Below are positions 9,725 through 18,253 of a stretch of 64,000 nucleotides of DNA, one piece after another; position 1 is the first letter of the stretch; each line of letters opens with the position of its first letter. The DNA lies in the NCBI GenBank assembly GCA_017509785.1, contig JAFWOT010000012.1:257476-321475 (forward strand). The letters run 5' to 3'. A program made the position numbers and the translations under genes. The notes under the pieces were generated by a model. That model was not told the DNA's origin, did no database searches, and saw nothing but the letters and a program-made list of their open reading frames with translations. Source of the stretch: Clostridia bacterium (GTDB lineage Bacteria; Bacillota; Clostridia; Christensenellales; CAG-138).

Positions 9725-10363
9725 ATGAAAGAGTTTTTGGACAGGATCAGGAAACCCAAAATGATACTTCCCCTTTGGGCGAAGGTTGCCGTAAGCGCGG
9801 GGTTTTTCACGATAGGAGTGCTTATCGGAGTGCTGCAAAAACGGATCGACAGCATCCCCGTGAACGAACTGCCGGCCTTTTGCGCATGCCTCGACATAGG
9901 CAATTTCTTTGGCAGACTCGGGATATGGGTGCTCATCGGGACCGTCATATCCGTCTATTCACACACTCCGCTGCGAGCGGCGCTGAACGTGTTTCTGTTC
10001 TTTACGGGTATGCTCGCGGGCTACTACGCATATTGCAAATTCGCGCTCGGGTTCTTCCCCGCCTCCTATGCCGCTGTATGGATGGCGATCGCTCTTGGCT
10101 CACCCTTTTTGGCGTTCATATGCTGGTACGCTAAGGGCAGCGGCGCCGCAGCCGTGATCATTTCCGGGATCATCCTCGGCGTCCTCTTCTCGCAGGCGAT
10201 ACTGCTGCTGCAGGGGATCCGGATCACTCACTTGACCGAGGTGTTCGTGTTGGCGGCGGGGCTCATAGTCCTGCTCCGCAAACCGAAGGAGCTTCTGCCG
10301 ATGCTGGGCGTAATGCTGGGAACAGCCCTCCTGTATCAGTTGATAATACCGTATTGGGGATAA
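9725..10363 (+). CDS. Multi-pass membrane protein, function unknown
   Basis: A 212-residue protein with about six hydrophobic segments (for example residues 18-38, 62-82, 87-107, 113-135, 143-160, 168-185) and a basic N-terminus (MKEFLDRIRKPK), as expected for an inner-membrane protein. It resembles small uncharacterised Clostridial membrane families (DUF6518-like), but I cannot confirm the assignment. It lies 33 bases after the GNAT-kinase gene and 15 bases before the next GNAT gene, within the same run. Confidence 0.7.
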   Translation: MKEFLDRIRKPKMILPLWAKVAVSAGFFTIGVLIGVLQKRIDSIPVNELPAFCACLDIGNFFGRLGIWVLIGTVISVYSHTPLRAALNVFLFFTGMLAGYYAYCKFALGFFPASYAAVWMAIALGSPFLAFICWYAKGSGAAAVIISGIILGVLFSQAILLLQGIRITHLTEVFVLAAGLIVLLRKPKELLPMLGVMLGTALLYQLIIPYWG

Positions 10364-10378
10364 ACGAAAGGGATAAAT

Positions 10379-11320
10379 ATGCTTGAGACCGAAAGAACGA
10401 TACTGCGCCCATGGCAGGAGAGCGACGCCGGGGAATGCTTTGAATACGCAAAGGATCCGCGCATCGGCCCCGCCGCCGGATGGGCCCCGCACGTGAGCTT
10501 TGAAGATTCCCGTCGGGTCATTCGCGAAGTGCTCGCCGTTCCCGAGACCTACGCGATAGTTTTGAAAGAGACCGGCCTTCCGATAGGGAGCATCGGTCTG
10601 CATTTCCATACGGATCTTGCGGAAAAAGACGACGAGGCCGAGCTCGGTTACTGGCTCGGCGTTCCGTATTGGGGGCGCGGCCTTGTGCCGGAAGCGGCGC
10701 GGGAGATGCTCCGACACGCGTTCGAGGATCTTCATCTTGAAAGGGTCTGGTGCGGGTATTATAATGGGAACGAGAAATCCAAGCGCGTGCAGGAGAAGCT
10801 CGGCTTCAAATACGTCCGCACACGCGAAAACGTCCCCGTTCCGCAGTTGGGCGAAACGCGGGTCGGGATATCGAACCTGCTCACCCGCGAGGAATGGGAA
10901 TCCTCTGGAAAAGATGATAATAATGAGAAAGGAAGCTGTTTACAGCAGGAAACAATGAAGGACATTCGTTTGAACGGGCAGGAAAGGTTCCTGTCGAACG
11001 TCACGCTTTACAGGGTCGTTTTCCCCGATTTCTGGAGGAAGGCTTATGCCGAGAAGAACCCATTCTATCAGGGCATTTACGAGCACGGGCACATGTTCGT
11101 CGAGCTCATGCACGAGGGCGAGGAATACCTTGAGGGTGAAAAGATACAGCAGTTCTGGCATCAGCACTGCGATTTCTGCATGGAAAAGGCTGAAACTTCC
11201 AAGGAATGCGTTTTCTATACGACGAAGGATATGAAGCATTGGATCTGCAGTCAATGCTTTGAGGATTTCAGGGAGCGTTTCAACTGGAACGTGCTTCCCT
11301 CCGATGAGATTTTCGATTGA
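10379..11320 (+). CDS. RimJ/RimL-type GNAT acetyltransferase with a C-terminal CxxC domain
   Basis: A 313-residue protein. Residues 1-180 are a RimJ/RimL-like GNAT domain (ERTILRPWQESDA at the start, ELGYWLGVPYWGRGLVPEA as motif A, VQEKLGFKYV near the end). Residues 193-313 are a separate domain ending in CDFCMEK and CSQCFEDF, two CxxC pairs that probably bind zinc. The joint is a low-complexity stretch (GKDDNNEKGS). An internal ATG at 10955 with AGGA upstream sits exactly at the domain border, and TGA/TAA codons occur in the alternative frame just before it. The two parts may have been separate genes joined by loss of a stop, or the second may also be translated alone. Confidence 0.75.
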   Translation: MLETERTILRPWQESDAGECFEYAKDPRIGPAAGWAPHVSFEDSRRVIREVLAVPETYAIVLKETGLPIGSIGLHFHTDLAEKDDEAELGYWLGVPYWGRGLVPEAAREMLRHAFEDLHLERVWCGYYNGNEKSKRVQEKLGFKYVRTRENVPVPQLGETRVGISNLLTREEWESSGKDDNNEKGSCLQQETMKDIRLNGQERFLSNVTLYRVVFPDFWRKAYAEKNPFYQGIYEHGHMFVELMHEGEEYLEGEKIQQFWHQHCDFCMEKAETSKECVFYTTKDMKHWICSQCFEDFRERFNWNVLPSDEIFD

Positions 11321-11321
11321 T

Positions 11322-11966
11322 ATGAGCGCATACGATAATTATCTGCTCTTTTACAGCTCAAAGCTCGGGCGAAAGGATTTCGTCCTCAAAAAGGGAGAGG
11401 GCCGCGTAATGCTCTCCGCTCCGCACGCCGCCGAGCAGACGAGGAACGGAAGGAAGAAATACGGCGAGTTCGTGACGGGCGTCATCGTGAACATGCTGCA
11501 TGACGAGCTCGGCCTGCCCATCATTGTCAAGGAGAAGAACTGCCGCGACGACGCGAACCGCGACGAGAAGAGCCGATATAAAAAGAAGCTGAAAAAGTAC
11601 GTTGAGAAGAACGGTATCCGCTATCTGATAGATATTCACCAGATGAACCCCGAAAGGGATGTGAATATCGACGTCGGCACGGGCGAGGGCAGGAACGTAT
11701 CCAACGATCCCGAAGCTGCAGATATAGCCGTTCGCTGTTTTGAGGAGCGCGGGATCGGGAACGTCCTTGTTGACAAGCCCTTTTCCGCGGTGCATCCGTT
11801 CACCGTTTCCGCCTATATTTCAAGGGAATGCGGGATCGCCTGTCTTCAGATCGAGATCAACACGAGGCTCGTATCGAAGCGGTACGATGACTTTGCGTTT
11901 GATAAAGTTATGCTGGCTTTTAAGGATCTGATAAAGAAGCTTAACGAAAGGGCGATGAAAGAATGA
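11322..11966 (+). CDS. N-formylglutamate amidohydrolase-like protein
   Basis: A 214-residue protein with features of the N-formylglutamate amidohydrolase-like hydrolases: MLSAPHAAEQTRNG near the N-terminus (conserved histidine), RYLIDIHQMNPERD in the middle (Asp and His as metal ligands), and IACLQIEIN near the end (Glu). The substrate is not known and need not be formylglutamate. The ATG is one base after the preceding stop; a longer in-frame reading upstream overlaps that gene and has no ribosome binding site. The 3' end overlaps the next gene by ATGA. Confidence 0.72.
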   Translation: MSAYDNYLLFYSSKLGRKDFVLKKGEGRVMLSAPHAAEQTRNGRKKYGEFVTGVIVNMLHDELGLPIIVKEKNCRDDANRDEKSRYKKKLKKYVEKNGIRYLIDIHQMNPERDVNIDVGTGEGRNVSNDPEAADIAVRCFEERGIGNVLVDKPFSAVHPFTVSAYISRECGIACLQIEINTRLVSKRYDDFAFDKVMLAFKDLIKKLNERAMKE

Positions 11967-12496
11967 GCGCCATACTTACCGTGACGGGAAAGCATTTCGA
12001 TCCTATCGATCCGATCGATAAACTGATCGACGTTTTCGATATCGCGCACGCGCTTTCGCTTCTCTGCCGCGCTAACGGGCATTTCACGCGGTTCTATTCC
12101 GTAGCGCAGCATTCGATCGCCTGCGCGAAGGAAGCGGAGGCTCGCGGTTTATCGGACGACGTCGTTGTCGGATGCCTCCTTCACGACGCAAGCGAAGCCT
12201 ACCTCTCCGACGTCACGAGGCCTGTCAAACAGATGCTCCCCCTATACCGGGAAGCCGAGGAGAGGCTTCAGGATATGATCTGGGAGCATTTCATATGGAG
12301 ACCGCTCCGTGTTGAGGAAAAGGATCTGATATTCGGGATCGACGACGATATGCTCTCGATGGAATTCCATCTGCTGATGAAGGAGGATATCGACACAAGG
12401 TACGCGAAGCTTTTGACGAAGGTCGACTGCGCGTTCCGTTCCCCCGAGGAAGTCAGGGATGAATTCCTTTCCATGCTCGACAGGTACGGAAGATAG
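11963..12496 (+). CDS. HD-domain phosphohydrolase (YfbR-like)
   Basis: A 177-residue HD-superfamily protein with the metal ligands of YfbR-like 5'-deoxynucleotidases: an early histidine in DIAHALS, QHSIACA, the HD pair in LLHDASEAYLSDVTRPVK, and a later Asp in GIDDDML. Family members dephosphorylate nucleoside monophosphates; the precise substrate is inferred only. The start overlaps the preceding stop by four bases. The gene ends immediately before the stop of the convergent HD gene, with no space for a terminator. Confidence 0.82.
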   Translation: MSAILTVTGKHFDPIDPIDKLIDVFDIAHALSLLCRANGHFTRFYSVAQHSIACAKEAEARGLSDDVVVGCLLHDASEAYLSDVTRPVKQMLPLYREAEERLQDMIWEHFIWRPLRVEEKDLIFGIDDDMLSMEFHLLMKEDIDTRYAKLLTKVDCAFRSPEEVRDEFLSMLDRYGR

Positions 12497-13159
12497 TTAC
12501 CTCTCCCCCGCCCATTCCGCAAGGAACTCATCTATGAAATCACGCATAAATCCGTCACGCGCCTCGGCGATCCTCTTTGCCGAGGCCGTATTCATCATGT
12601 CCTTTAATAGAAACAGCTTCTCATAGAAATGATTCACGCTCGTAGATCTGCTGCTGCGATACTCCGCCTCGTTCATATTTAGGCGGGGCGGCGTCTCCGG
12701 ATCGTGCATCGGCCTTGCGCGGGAGCCTCCGTAAGCGAAAGCGCGGGCGATACCGACTGCGCCTATCGCGTCGAGGCGGTCAGCGTCCTGAACGCATTTG
12801 CCTTCGATGGAATCAGGGACGACAGAATCACTGCCCTTAAAGCCGACGCTGCGGATGATCCCGCAAACCGTTGAGATCAGGCTTTCGTCAAGCCCGTTCC
12901 CGTGCATGAATTCGGAGGCTCGCGAAAGGTCTTCCGCCGTTTCGGGCGAAAGCTTGACGTCGTCGACGTCGTGAAGGAGCGCTGCAAGTGTTACTGCGAA
13001 TTCGTCGGCGCCCTCCTCACGGGCAAGCCTTGAAGCGAGCGCGGCAGTGCGGAAGGTATGCGATGCGTCGTGCCCGGAGTATTCGTCCCGAAACAGCCCG
13101 GTCACAAAAACGCGGGCGTTGCTTATTATTCTTTCCTTATCCGAGGATTCAGGCTTCAT
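12497..13159 (-). CDS. HD-domain hydrolase (YedJ-like)
   Basis: A 220-residue HD-superfamily protein. The N-terminus has GHDASHTFRTAALASRLA (first His and H-x-x-x-T/R helix), then ALLHDVDDVKL supplying the HD pair, and CVQDADRLDAIGAVGIARAF, the late Asp motif typical of the YedJ/uncharacterised-HD group. Likely a metal-dependent phosphohydrolase of unknown substrate. It overlaps the end of the upstream amidohydrolase by 11 bases, so the two are probably coupled. A second, unrelated HD gene converges on it with no gap. Confidence 0.82.
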   Translation of the reverse strand: MKPESSDKERIISNARVFVTGLFRDEYSGHDASHTFRTAALASRLAREEGADEFAVTLAALLHDVDDVKLSPETAEDLSRASEFMHGNGLDESLISTVCGIIRSVGFKGSDSVVPDSIEGKCVQDADRLDAIGAVGIARAFAYGGSRARPMHDPETPPRLNMNEAEYRSSRSTSVNHFYEKLFLLKDMMNTASAKRIAEARDGFMRDFIDEFLAEWAGER

Positions 13160-14759
13160 ACACCAGTTTCCCTCCGAAATAGACGGCCTTGGGCTTTATC
13201 GTGTGAAGCTTTGAAGGCTCAATCCTGAAAGGATCGGCGTCCAGCACGACGAAATCCGCAAGCATTCCTCCGCGGATGCACCCCTTTAAGTTCTCTTCGA
13301 AGCTTGCCTCAGCCGAACGCATCGTGAAGCTGTCGATCGCTTCGCGGACGGAGAAGGCTTCTTCGGGAAGGAAAGGCCCCGTTCCGTCGAGCGACGTCCT
13401 TGTAACGGCGCACTCGATCCCACGCATAACGTCCGGCATTTCGACGGGGCAATCCGATCCGTTCGATACGGACACGCCCATGTTCATCAGCGTCTTCCAG
13501 TTGTAGCTCGTGGAGGCGATCTCCGGGTCGACGAGCTTCCCGACGATGTGATTATCGTAATCAAGGAAAACAGATTGAGCGTAAACGTGCAGTCCGAGGC
13601 ATGCTATCCTTTCGAGCTGATCCGCACGCGATATCTGGCAGTGAACTATACCGTGGCGGTGATCCTCCCTCGGGAACGAGGCGTTTGCGGCTTCTATGGC
13701 GTCGAGTACCTCATCAAGACAGGCGTCACCGATGGCATGGATGGCGACCTGCATACCGTGAGTATGCGCATAGAGCACGAGTTCCTTCATGTGCTCCGGC
13801 GAGAAGAGCGAGAATCCGCACCCGTCCGTGCCGAGATAGGGCTTTGAAAGATGCGCCGTTCTGCTGCCGAGAGCGCCGTCGCCGAGGAGCTTCAGCGGCC
13901 CTATGCGGAAGAACTCGTCTCCCTTGCCCGTAACGTTCCCGCTTTCAATGAAGCGTTCGAGATCGTGAAGCTCAGTGAAATTGCATTGCTCATAAACCCG
14001 GACGGTAAGAAGGCCTTCCGCCGCAAGCTCTCGGTATGCTTCGTTTATGAGCTCGGGATCTACGTCTCTGCGGACGCAGTAATCGTCCGTCTGAGCGCTC
14101 GTGACTCCGTAACGGTTGAGCTCACGGCAGGCGGCGATCATCATCGATTTGATCGATTCCTTATCGGGAGCCGAAGTCACCCCGTTAACGAGATCCATCG
14201 CGTTATCGTAGAGAGCGCCGTTCGGGGAGCCGTTCTCCATGCCGATGCGGCCGCCCTCCGGCTGAGGTGTGGATCCGGATATCCCCGCCAGCGCAAGCGC
14301 CTTTGAATTCAGCACACAGCAATGCCCGCAGGCTCGAGTGATGAGTATGGGCACTTCAGTTGAAACGGAATCGAGATCCCATCTCGTCGGAATGCGTTTT
14401 TCATCACTGAACAGATCCTGATTCCAGCCCCTGCCGAGAAGCCATCCGCCCTCCCCCTTCGGGTGCGAGGAACGAAAGCTTCGCAGACAATCGAGCAGTT
14501 CGGAAAGGCTGCCCGTGTGTTCGCCGAGCGGAGCCTGAGTAAGCACGCTCCCGTAATTGAGCAGATGCATATGCGAATCATTAAACCCGGGGCATACGAA
14601 AGCTCCGTGAAGATCGACTGCCGCGTCCCCTTCCTTGAGAAGAGACAGCGAATCACGATCGAATCCGACGAAGGAGAATCTGCCGTTCTCGACCGCGAAC
14701 GAGGTCGCGCAGCCTCCCCTTCCCGTGTAGACGAACGCGTTGTAAAAGACAGTTTTCAT
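13149..14759 (-). CDS. YtcJ-like amidohydrolase family protein
   Basis: A 536-residue metal-dependent hydrolase of the amidohydro_3 (YtcJ/imidazolonepropionase-like) type. Visible motifs: PGFNDSHMHLLNYG (first metal His pair), GDGALGSRTA, VAIHAIGDACLDE (later His), and NGSDCPVE (metal Asp). The start at 14759 is preferred because GGAG lies 6 bases upstream; an ATG 12 bases earlier has no site. Members are often annotated as exoenzyme-like or cyclic-amide hydrolases without a proven substrate. Co-transcribed with the HD hydrolase downstream. Confidence 0.85.
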   Translation of the reverse strand: MKTVFYNAFVYTGRGGCATSFAVENGRFSFVGFDRDSLSLLKEGDAAVDLHGAFVCPGFNDSHMHLLNYGSVLTQAPLGEHTGSLSELLDCLRSFRSSHPKGEGGWLLGRGWNQDLFSDEKRIPTRWDLDSVSTEVPILITRACGHCCVLNSKALALAGISGSTPQPEGGRIGMENGSPNGALYDNAMDLVNGVTSAPDKESIKSMMIAACRELNRYGVTSAQTDDYCVRRDVDPELINEAYRELAAEGLLTVRVYEQCNFTELHDLERFIESGNVTGKGDEFFRIGPLKLLGDGALGSRTAHLSKPYLGTDGCGFSLFSPEHMKELVLYAHTHGMQVAIHAIGDACLDEVLDAIEAANASFPREDHRHGIVHCQISRADQLERIACLGLHVYAQSVFLDYDNHIVGKLVDPEIASTSYNWKTLMNMGVSVSNGSDCPVEMPDVMRGIECAVTRTSLDGTGPFLPEEAFSVREAIDSFTMRSAEASFEENLKGCIRGGMLADFVVLDADPFRIEPSKLHTIKPKAVYFGGKLVYEA

Positions 14760-14790
14760 GTGTCGCTCCATTTCTTTTCTGCTAATGGAA

Positions 14791-14799
14791 ATGATACCA
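14791..14799 (-). promoter_or_regulatory. Extended -10 promoter for the amidohydrolase-HD operon
   Basis: On the reverse strand TGG-TATCAT reads as an extended -10 about 30 bases upstream of the ATG. The -35 (TTATTT) is poor, which is common for extended -10 promoters. Confidence 0.45.
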
Positions 14800-14889
14800 T
14801 CTTTTTATCGAAAAATAAACCCGGGGAGCAAAAAAGCGTTCCGTTATCCGCTCATGAGTGATATAATGGATCGAAGCGGAACGCTGAAT

Positions 14890-15384
14890 ATGATCACGGA
14901 GCTTGTTATGATCTGGATCCTGCTTGCAATGGCTCTCATCATCGGAGGGTCGGTCATTTCCTCGGTTTATAATTCAAAGCTGAAGAACGATGGAAGGATT
15001 TCCGAACGGAAAAAGAACTTCGCCGAATATAAAGAGGTATTCTCCGCGCACGGCATTTCCCGTGACCGGCTGGCGGAGGTCTTCAGGTCGTCCGAATTCA
15101 GAACGAACACGAAAACGGAAGTAACCTGCAGCTCGGAGTCGGTATCCTTCCGAGCGGACGGATGCTTCAGCGCCGTGCTCAGAACAGTCCAAACAGCCGA
15201 TGCCGAAAGCGTATTCGAGTTCGGATTCGTCGACTGGGTCGGGAGTTACGGCTCACCCTCCTTCCCCAACGAGATGAATGCTCTCGTAACAGCCGTGGAG
15301 CGGGTAATGCTCGAGCTCGATCCGGCAACTAAAATCTCGCTCACGAAGAACGATCTCGCCGAAAAAAAGCTCCTGTTCCGATAA
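14890..15384 (+). CDS. Membrane-anchored protein, function unknown
   Basis: A 164-residue protein: one N-terminal membrane segment (about residues 5-25, IWILLAMALIIGG) followed by a soluble domain of about 135 residues ending in KKLLFR. I recognise no family. The start is uncertain: an in-frame ATG 24 bases earlier (14866) falls inside a TATAAT sequence (14863-14868) that looks like a promoter -10, so the ATG at 14890, with GCGGA upstream, is preferred. The gene diverges from the amidohydrolase and ends at a bidirectional terminator. Confidence 0.65.
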   Translation: MITELVMIWILLAMALIIGGSVISSVYNSKLKNDGRISERKKNFAEYKEVFSAHGISRDRLAEVFRSSEFRTNTKTEVTCSSESVSFRADGCFSAVLRTVQTADAESVFEFGFVDWVGSYGSPSFPNEMNALVTAVERVMLELDPATKISLTKNDLAEKKLLFR

Positions 15385-15393
15385 ACCGATAAT

Positions 15394-15425
15394 AAAAACG
15401 CTTCGGCGCCGACCGAAGCGTTTTT
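15394..15425. terminator. Bidirectional Rho-independent terminator
   Basis: AAAACGCTTCGG and CCGAAGCGTTTT form a long stem with a six-base loop, flanked by an A-run and a T-run. It lies between convergent genes (stops at 15384 and 15439) and can serve both strands. Confidence 0.9.
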
Positions 15426-15438
15426 GCGTACACCGTGA

Positions 15439-17055
15439 TCATTTCAATATAACGCTCGTTTGCCCGCCGATCGTAAGGACGTTTCCTTCAAGCAAGGCGT
15501 CCTCCGCGCCTATCACCGTACGAAGCACCGAGGCGCTCAGCCCGAGGGCGGAAAGATCCACCTGCTTTTTCGAAGCGGTCGGGTTGTGGATCACTATTAC
15601 GGTGCTGCCGTTATACGAAGCCGTGAAACCTCCAACCTTTGAATCGGGTATGGTCAGCGCCTTATATTCGCCGAGGAATATTTCGGGGTTGGCGTTTCTC
15701 GCCATTATGAGCCTCTTATAGTGGGTGTAAAGCGATGAAGCGTCCGCGGCCTGCTCCGCGGCGGTGGTCTCCGCCTGGGATGAAGCGGGATAAGTCGATC
15801 CTTTCGGATCGGCAACGGTATCGCCGTCGCCCCAGAGCATGGCAAGACGGCGGTTGGCGTCGGTGTTTGCGCCGCCCCTGGAGCCGCGCATGCCGAGCTC
15901 TTCCCCGTAGTAGATGAAGGGCGTCCCGGGGCCGAGTATGTAGAGGTTGGCCGCCATCTGCATACAGCCGGAAGCCACTGTCAGGAACCCGGCAGCCCTG
16001 TCCATATCGTGGTTCGTTATAAAGGGCGTGATAAGAGCGCCTTCGCGTATGCCGGCGACGGTATTCACGTAATTCTCGACGTAAGCCGTGTAGCGGTTTG
16101 CGTCGCCCTTCTGGGCGGTCTCGGAGATTATACCGCTTGCCTGAGAGGACGTGAAATCAAAACAGTTCGTCGCCTGATAGTATATATCGGTGACGCCGTC
16201 GCTGTCCCAGACCTCGGCAACGGTATAAATATCGGGCTTGAGCCCGCGCAGCTTGCCGATATATTCCTTCCAGAATTCGAGACTGCGCGCGTTGTCTCCG
16301 AAGTAAACGTATTTCGCGGCGTCGAATCGGAACCCGTCAACGCCGAGTTCGATATAATATGCGGCGACGTCAAAAACAGCCTTCCTCACGGCTTCACTGT
16401 CGAAATTGAGTTCGGGCATGTCGCCGTCGAAATTGCACTCATAATAGTGGTTCGTGCCGGATACCTGACCGAAATTCCTCCCCGCCGGGGCCGATTCGCG
16501 GTCGCCGTCGTACCACGAATAGAAATCATAGAATTCGCTCGCGGTATCGCCCTGTCTGTGAGCGACGACGAAATTGGAATACCATTCGTTGAACTTGCCC
16601 GTATGATTGATGGGCAGGTCTATTATCACGAGTACGTCCCTTTCATGGCAGAGATCGATAAGCTCCTTAAGGTCGGCTTCGTCGCCGAATGAAGGATCGA
16701 CGGTGTAATAATCGGTGACGTCGTATTTATGATACGAGGAGGATTTGAATATCGGCGTGAGCCATATCCCCCCGACGCCGAGCGAACGTCCGGAATCCGG
16801 ATCGCCGTCATTCAGGTGATCCATGCGGTTGATTATCCCCCGCAGATCGCCTATGCCGTCGCCGTCCGAATCGGAGAAGGACCCGACGAATATCTCATAG
16901 AATACGCGGCTGTGACCCGGATCCGCATTCGCACTTTTGAGCAGATCGTCCTTTACAGCATACTCGTTGGACGATTTCTTTTCCCCGCAGGAAACGAACG
17001 AAGCCGCAATGGCCGCGGCTAAAAAGAAGATCAAAATACGCTTTATTATAACCAT
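15439..17055 (-). CDS. GH13 alpha-amylase-family lipoprotein
   Basis: A 538-residue glycoside hydrolase family 13 enzyme for alpha-glucans. The N-terminus is a lipoprotein signal (basic MVIIKRI, hydrophobic stretch, SFVSC), so it should be anchored outside the membrane. GH13 motifs are in order: DVLVIIDLPINHTG (region I), GFRFDAAKYV (nucleophile Asp), TVAEVWDS (acid/base Glu) and FITNHDMDRA (region IV). Length fits amylase/neopullulanase-like members without extra modules. The start at 17055 has GGAGG six bases upstream; a longer in-frame reading would begin inside this site. It would supply maltodextrins to an importer such as the one at 21844-27559. Confidence 0.93.
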   Translation of the reverse strand: MVIIKRILIFFLAAAIAASFVSCGEKKSSNEYAVKDDLLKSANADPGHSRVFYEIFVGSFSDSDGDGIGDLRGIINRMDHLNDGDPDSGRSLGVGGIWLTPIFKSSSYHKYDVTDYYTVDPSFGDEADLKELIDLCHERDVLVIIDLPINHTGKFNEWYSNFVVAHRQGDTASEFYDFYSWYDGDRESAPAGRNFGQVSGTNHYYECNFDGDMPELNFDSEAVRKAVFDVAAYYIELGVDGFRFDAAKYVYFGDNARSLEFWKEYIGKLRGLKPDIYTVAEVWDSDGVTDIYYQATNCFDFTSSQASGIISETAQKGDANRYTAYVENYVNTVAGIREGALITPFITNHDMDRAAGFLTVASGCMQMAANLYILGPGTPFIYYGEELGMRGSRGGANTDANRRLAMLWGDGDTVADPKGSTYPASSQAETTAAEQAADASSLYTHYKRLIMARNANPEIFLGEYKALTIPDSKVGGFTASYNGSTVIVIHNPTASKKQVDLSALGLSASVLRTVIGAEDALLEGNVLTIGGQTSVILK

Positions 17056-17082
17056 CTCGAACCTCCGCATCAAATATATATC

Positions 17083-17112
17083 ATGTTACAATAGCAGGCC
17101 GCCTTTTGTCAA
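17083..17112 (-). promoter_or_regulatory. Promoter of the GH13 gene
   Basis: Reverse strand TTGACA (17107-17112), 18-base spacer, TAACAT (17083-17088), 28 bases upstream of the start codon. Confidence 0.7.
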
Positions 17113-17134
17113 GCAAATTATCCGGCCTTTCGTC

Positions 17135-17163
17135 TTGCGGAGCTTTGCCGCGGATGTTATAAT
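17135..17163 (+). promoter_or_regulatory. Promoter placing transcription start at the ATG of the next gene
   Basis: TTGCGG (17135-17140), 17-base spacer, TATAAT (17158-17163). The -10 ends six bases before the ATG at 17170, so the expected transcription start coincides with the start codon, and no Shine-Dalgarno fits in between. Either the mRNA is leaderless or the true start is downstream. Confidence 0.6.
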
Positions 17164-17169
17164 TGATAC

Positions 17170-17664
17170 ATGGAAAGAAAAATCGTTGAACTATATACGC
17201 AAAGCGGTCTTTTATCCGCAAGGAGGAGGCTTTTCGCTTCGCGGATCATCACCCTGCTCGTCTGTGCAGCCGCGCTCGGCATATGCATTTCTTTCTGTAT
17301 TGGCGTCGATGCCCACAACGCCGTTCGAAGGCTCGTTTGTGCAATTGCCGTTTCCGCGGTCGGAGGGTGGACGGCCATCACGCTGAGGCTGCTTCTCATA
17401 TCCCGGTTCAAAAGAACGGCCGCTCACTATAAGGCTGTGCTCGAAGGAAAGCGCGAACGGATCGAAGGAGCTTTTTCCGTATCGGATGAGACCATCCGTA
17501 TCACCGGCGGGGTTTCGATAAAGCGCGTCAGGGTCATCGCCGCCAATGCCGATAGGGAGCTTTCCCTGTTCAGCTCGATGCGCCCGCTCTTCCCTGCCGA
17601 TAAGGCGGCGGCCGTATACTCCGTATACGACTTCATATCGGCGTATGAGGTGGAACGGTCATGA
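17170..17664 (+). CDS. Membrane protein with a PH-like C-terminal region, function unknown
   Basis: A 164-residue protein with a charged N-terminus, two hydrophobic segments (about 23-45 and 55-77) and a soluble C-terminal half with alternating short strands (GAFSVSDETIRITGG, SIKRVRVIAANAD) reminiscent of small bacterial PH/YcxB-like domains; the family is not confirmed. No ribosome binding site precedes the ATG because a TATAAT is six bases upstream, so it may be read from a leaderless mRNA. It overlaps the next gene by four bases. Confidence 0.68.
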   Translation: MERKIVELYTQSGLLSARRRLFASRIITLLVCAAALGICISFCIGVDAHNAVRRLVCAIAVSAVGGWTAITLRLLLISRFKRTAAHYKAVLEGKRERIEGAFSVSDETIRITGGVSIKRVRVIAANADRELSLFSSMRPLFPADKAAAVYSVYDFISAYEVERS

Positions 17665-18224
17665 GAGCGATCAAATGGTTTTTCGCTAATTTCCACAGGT
17701 ATCTCCTCTGGCTGCTCTGTTCCGTGATCCTCTGGGGGTTCGTATTCACCCTGATAACCGACGCTCCGAAAGCACGTAAAGTCGTTATCTACGCCGACAC
17801 TCCCTCGCTGATGGACGCGGAACTGGCGGACGAGCTCGGAAAGGATCTTCCTGAGGGGATACGCCTCATAAAGGTGCATCCGTTCTCCTATGCGGCGTTC
17901 GATACCGGAGCTCCCGCGGAAGCGGATATCTACGTGCTTTCCCGGGAACAGGCCGAAATGAACGCCGAATTTCTCTCCGCCGTGCCGGTAAAGGATCCGC
18001 ATGATCCCGAATGCGAAGGCCGGGTGATCGGCTGGCTCATCCATTCTGATCCCGCCGGATACTCAGCCGCGGATTCGTTCTTCGGCTATTACGCGCAAGG
18101 GGAAACCGTGAGCCTCGATTACGTCGTCTGCTTCAACAAGAATTCCGTCCACATAAGATCCTTTACGGGAACCGGCGACGACGCCGCTGTTGAAATAGCG
18201 GAAAGGCTGCTGCTCCTTCCGTGA
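17661..18224 (+). CDS. Membrane-anchored extracytoplasmic protein, function unknown
   Basis: A 187-residue protein with one N-terminal membrane segment (about 14-34, LLWLLCSVILWGFVF) and an outside domain of about 150 residues. The domain has the strand pattern of a small alpha/beta binding fold (KVVIYADTPSLMDAELADEL, ADIYVLSREQAEM, LDYVVCFNKNS), faintly like a solute-binding-protein lobe, but I assign no function. It is coupled by a four-base ATGA overlap to the upstream membrane protein and precedes the GH53 gene, so it may belong to the same carbohydrate operon. Confidence 0.68.
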   Translation: MRAIKWFFANFHRYLLWLLCSVILWGFVFTLITDAPKARKVVIYADTPSLMDAELADELGKDLPEGIRLIKVHPFSYAAFDTGAPAEADIYVLSREQAEMNAEFLSAVPVKDPHDPECEGRVIGWLIHSDPAGYSAADSFFGYYAQGETVSLDYVVCFNKNSVHIRSFTGTGDDAAVEIAERLLLLP

Positions 18225-18253
18225 ACATTAAATATTATTATCGGAGTTTTAAC

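Noticed and set aside
14866..14889. Earlier ATG for the membrane protein at 14890
   Set aside because: It overlaps a TATAAT that is probably the promoter -10, and has no Shine-Dalgarno.
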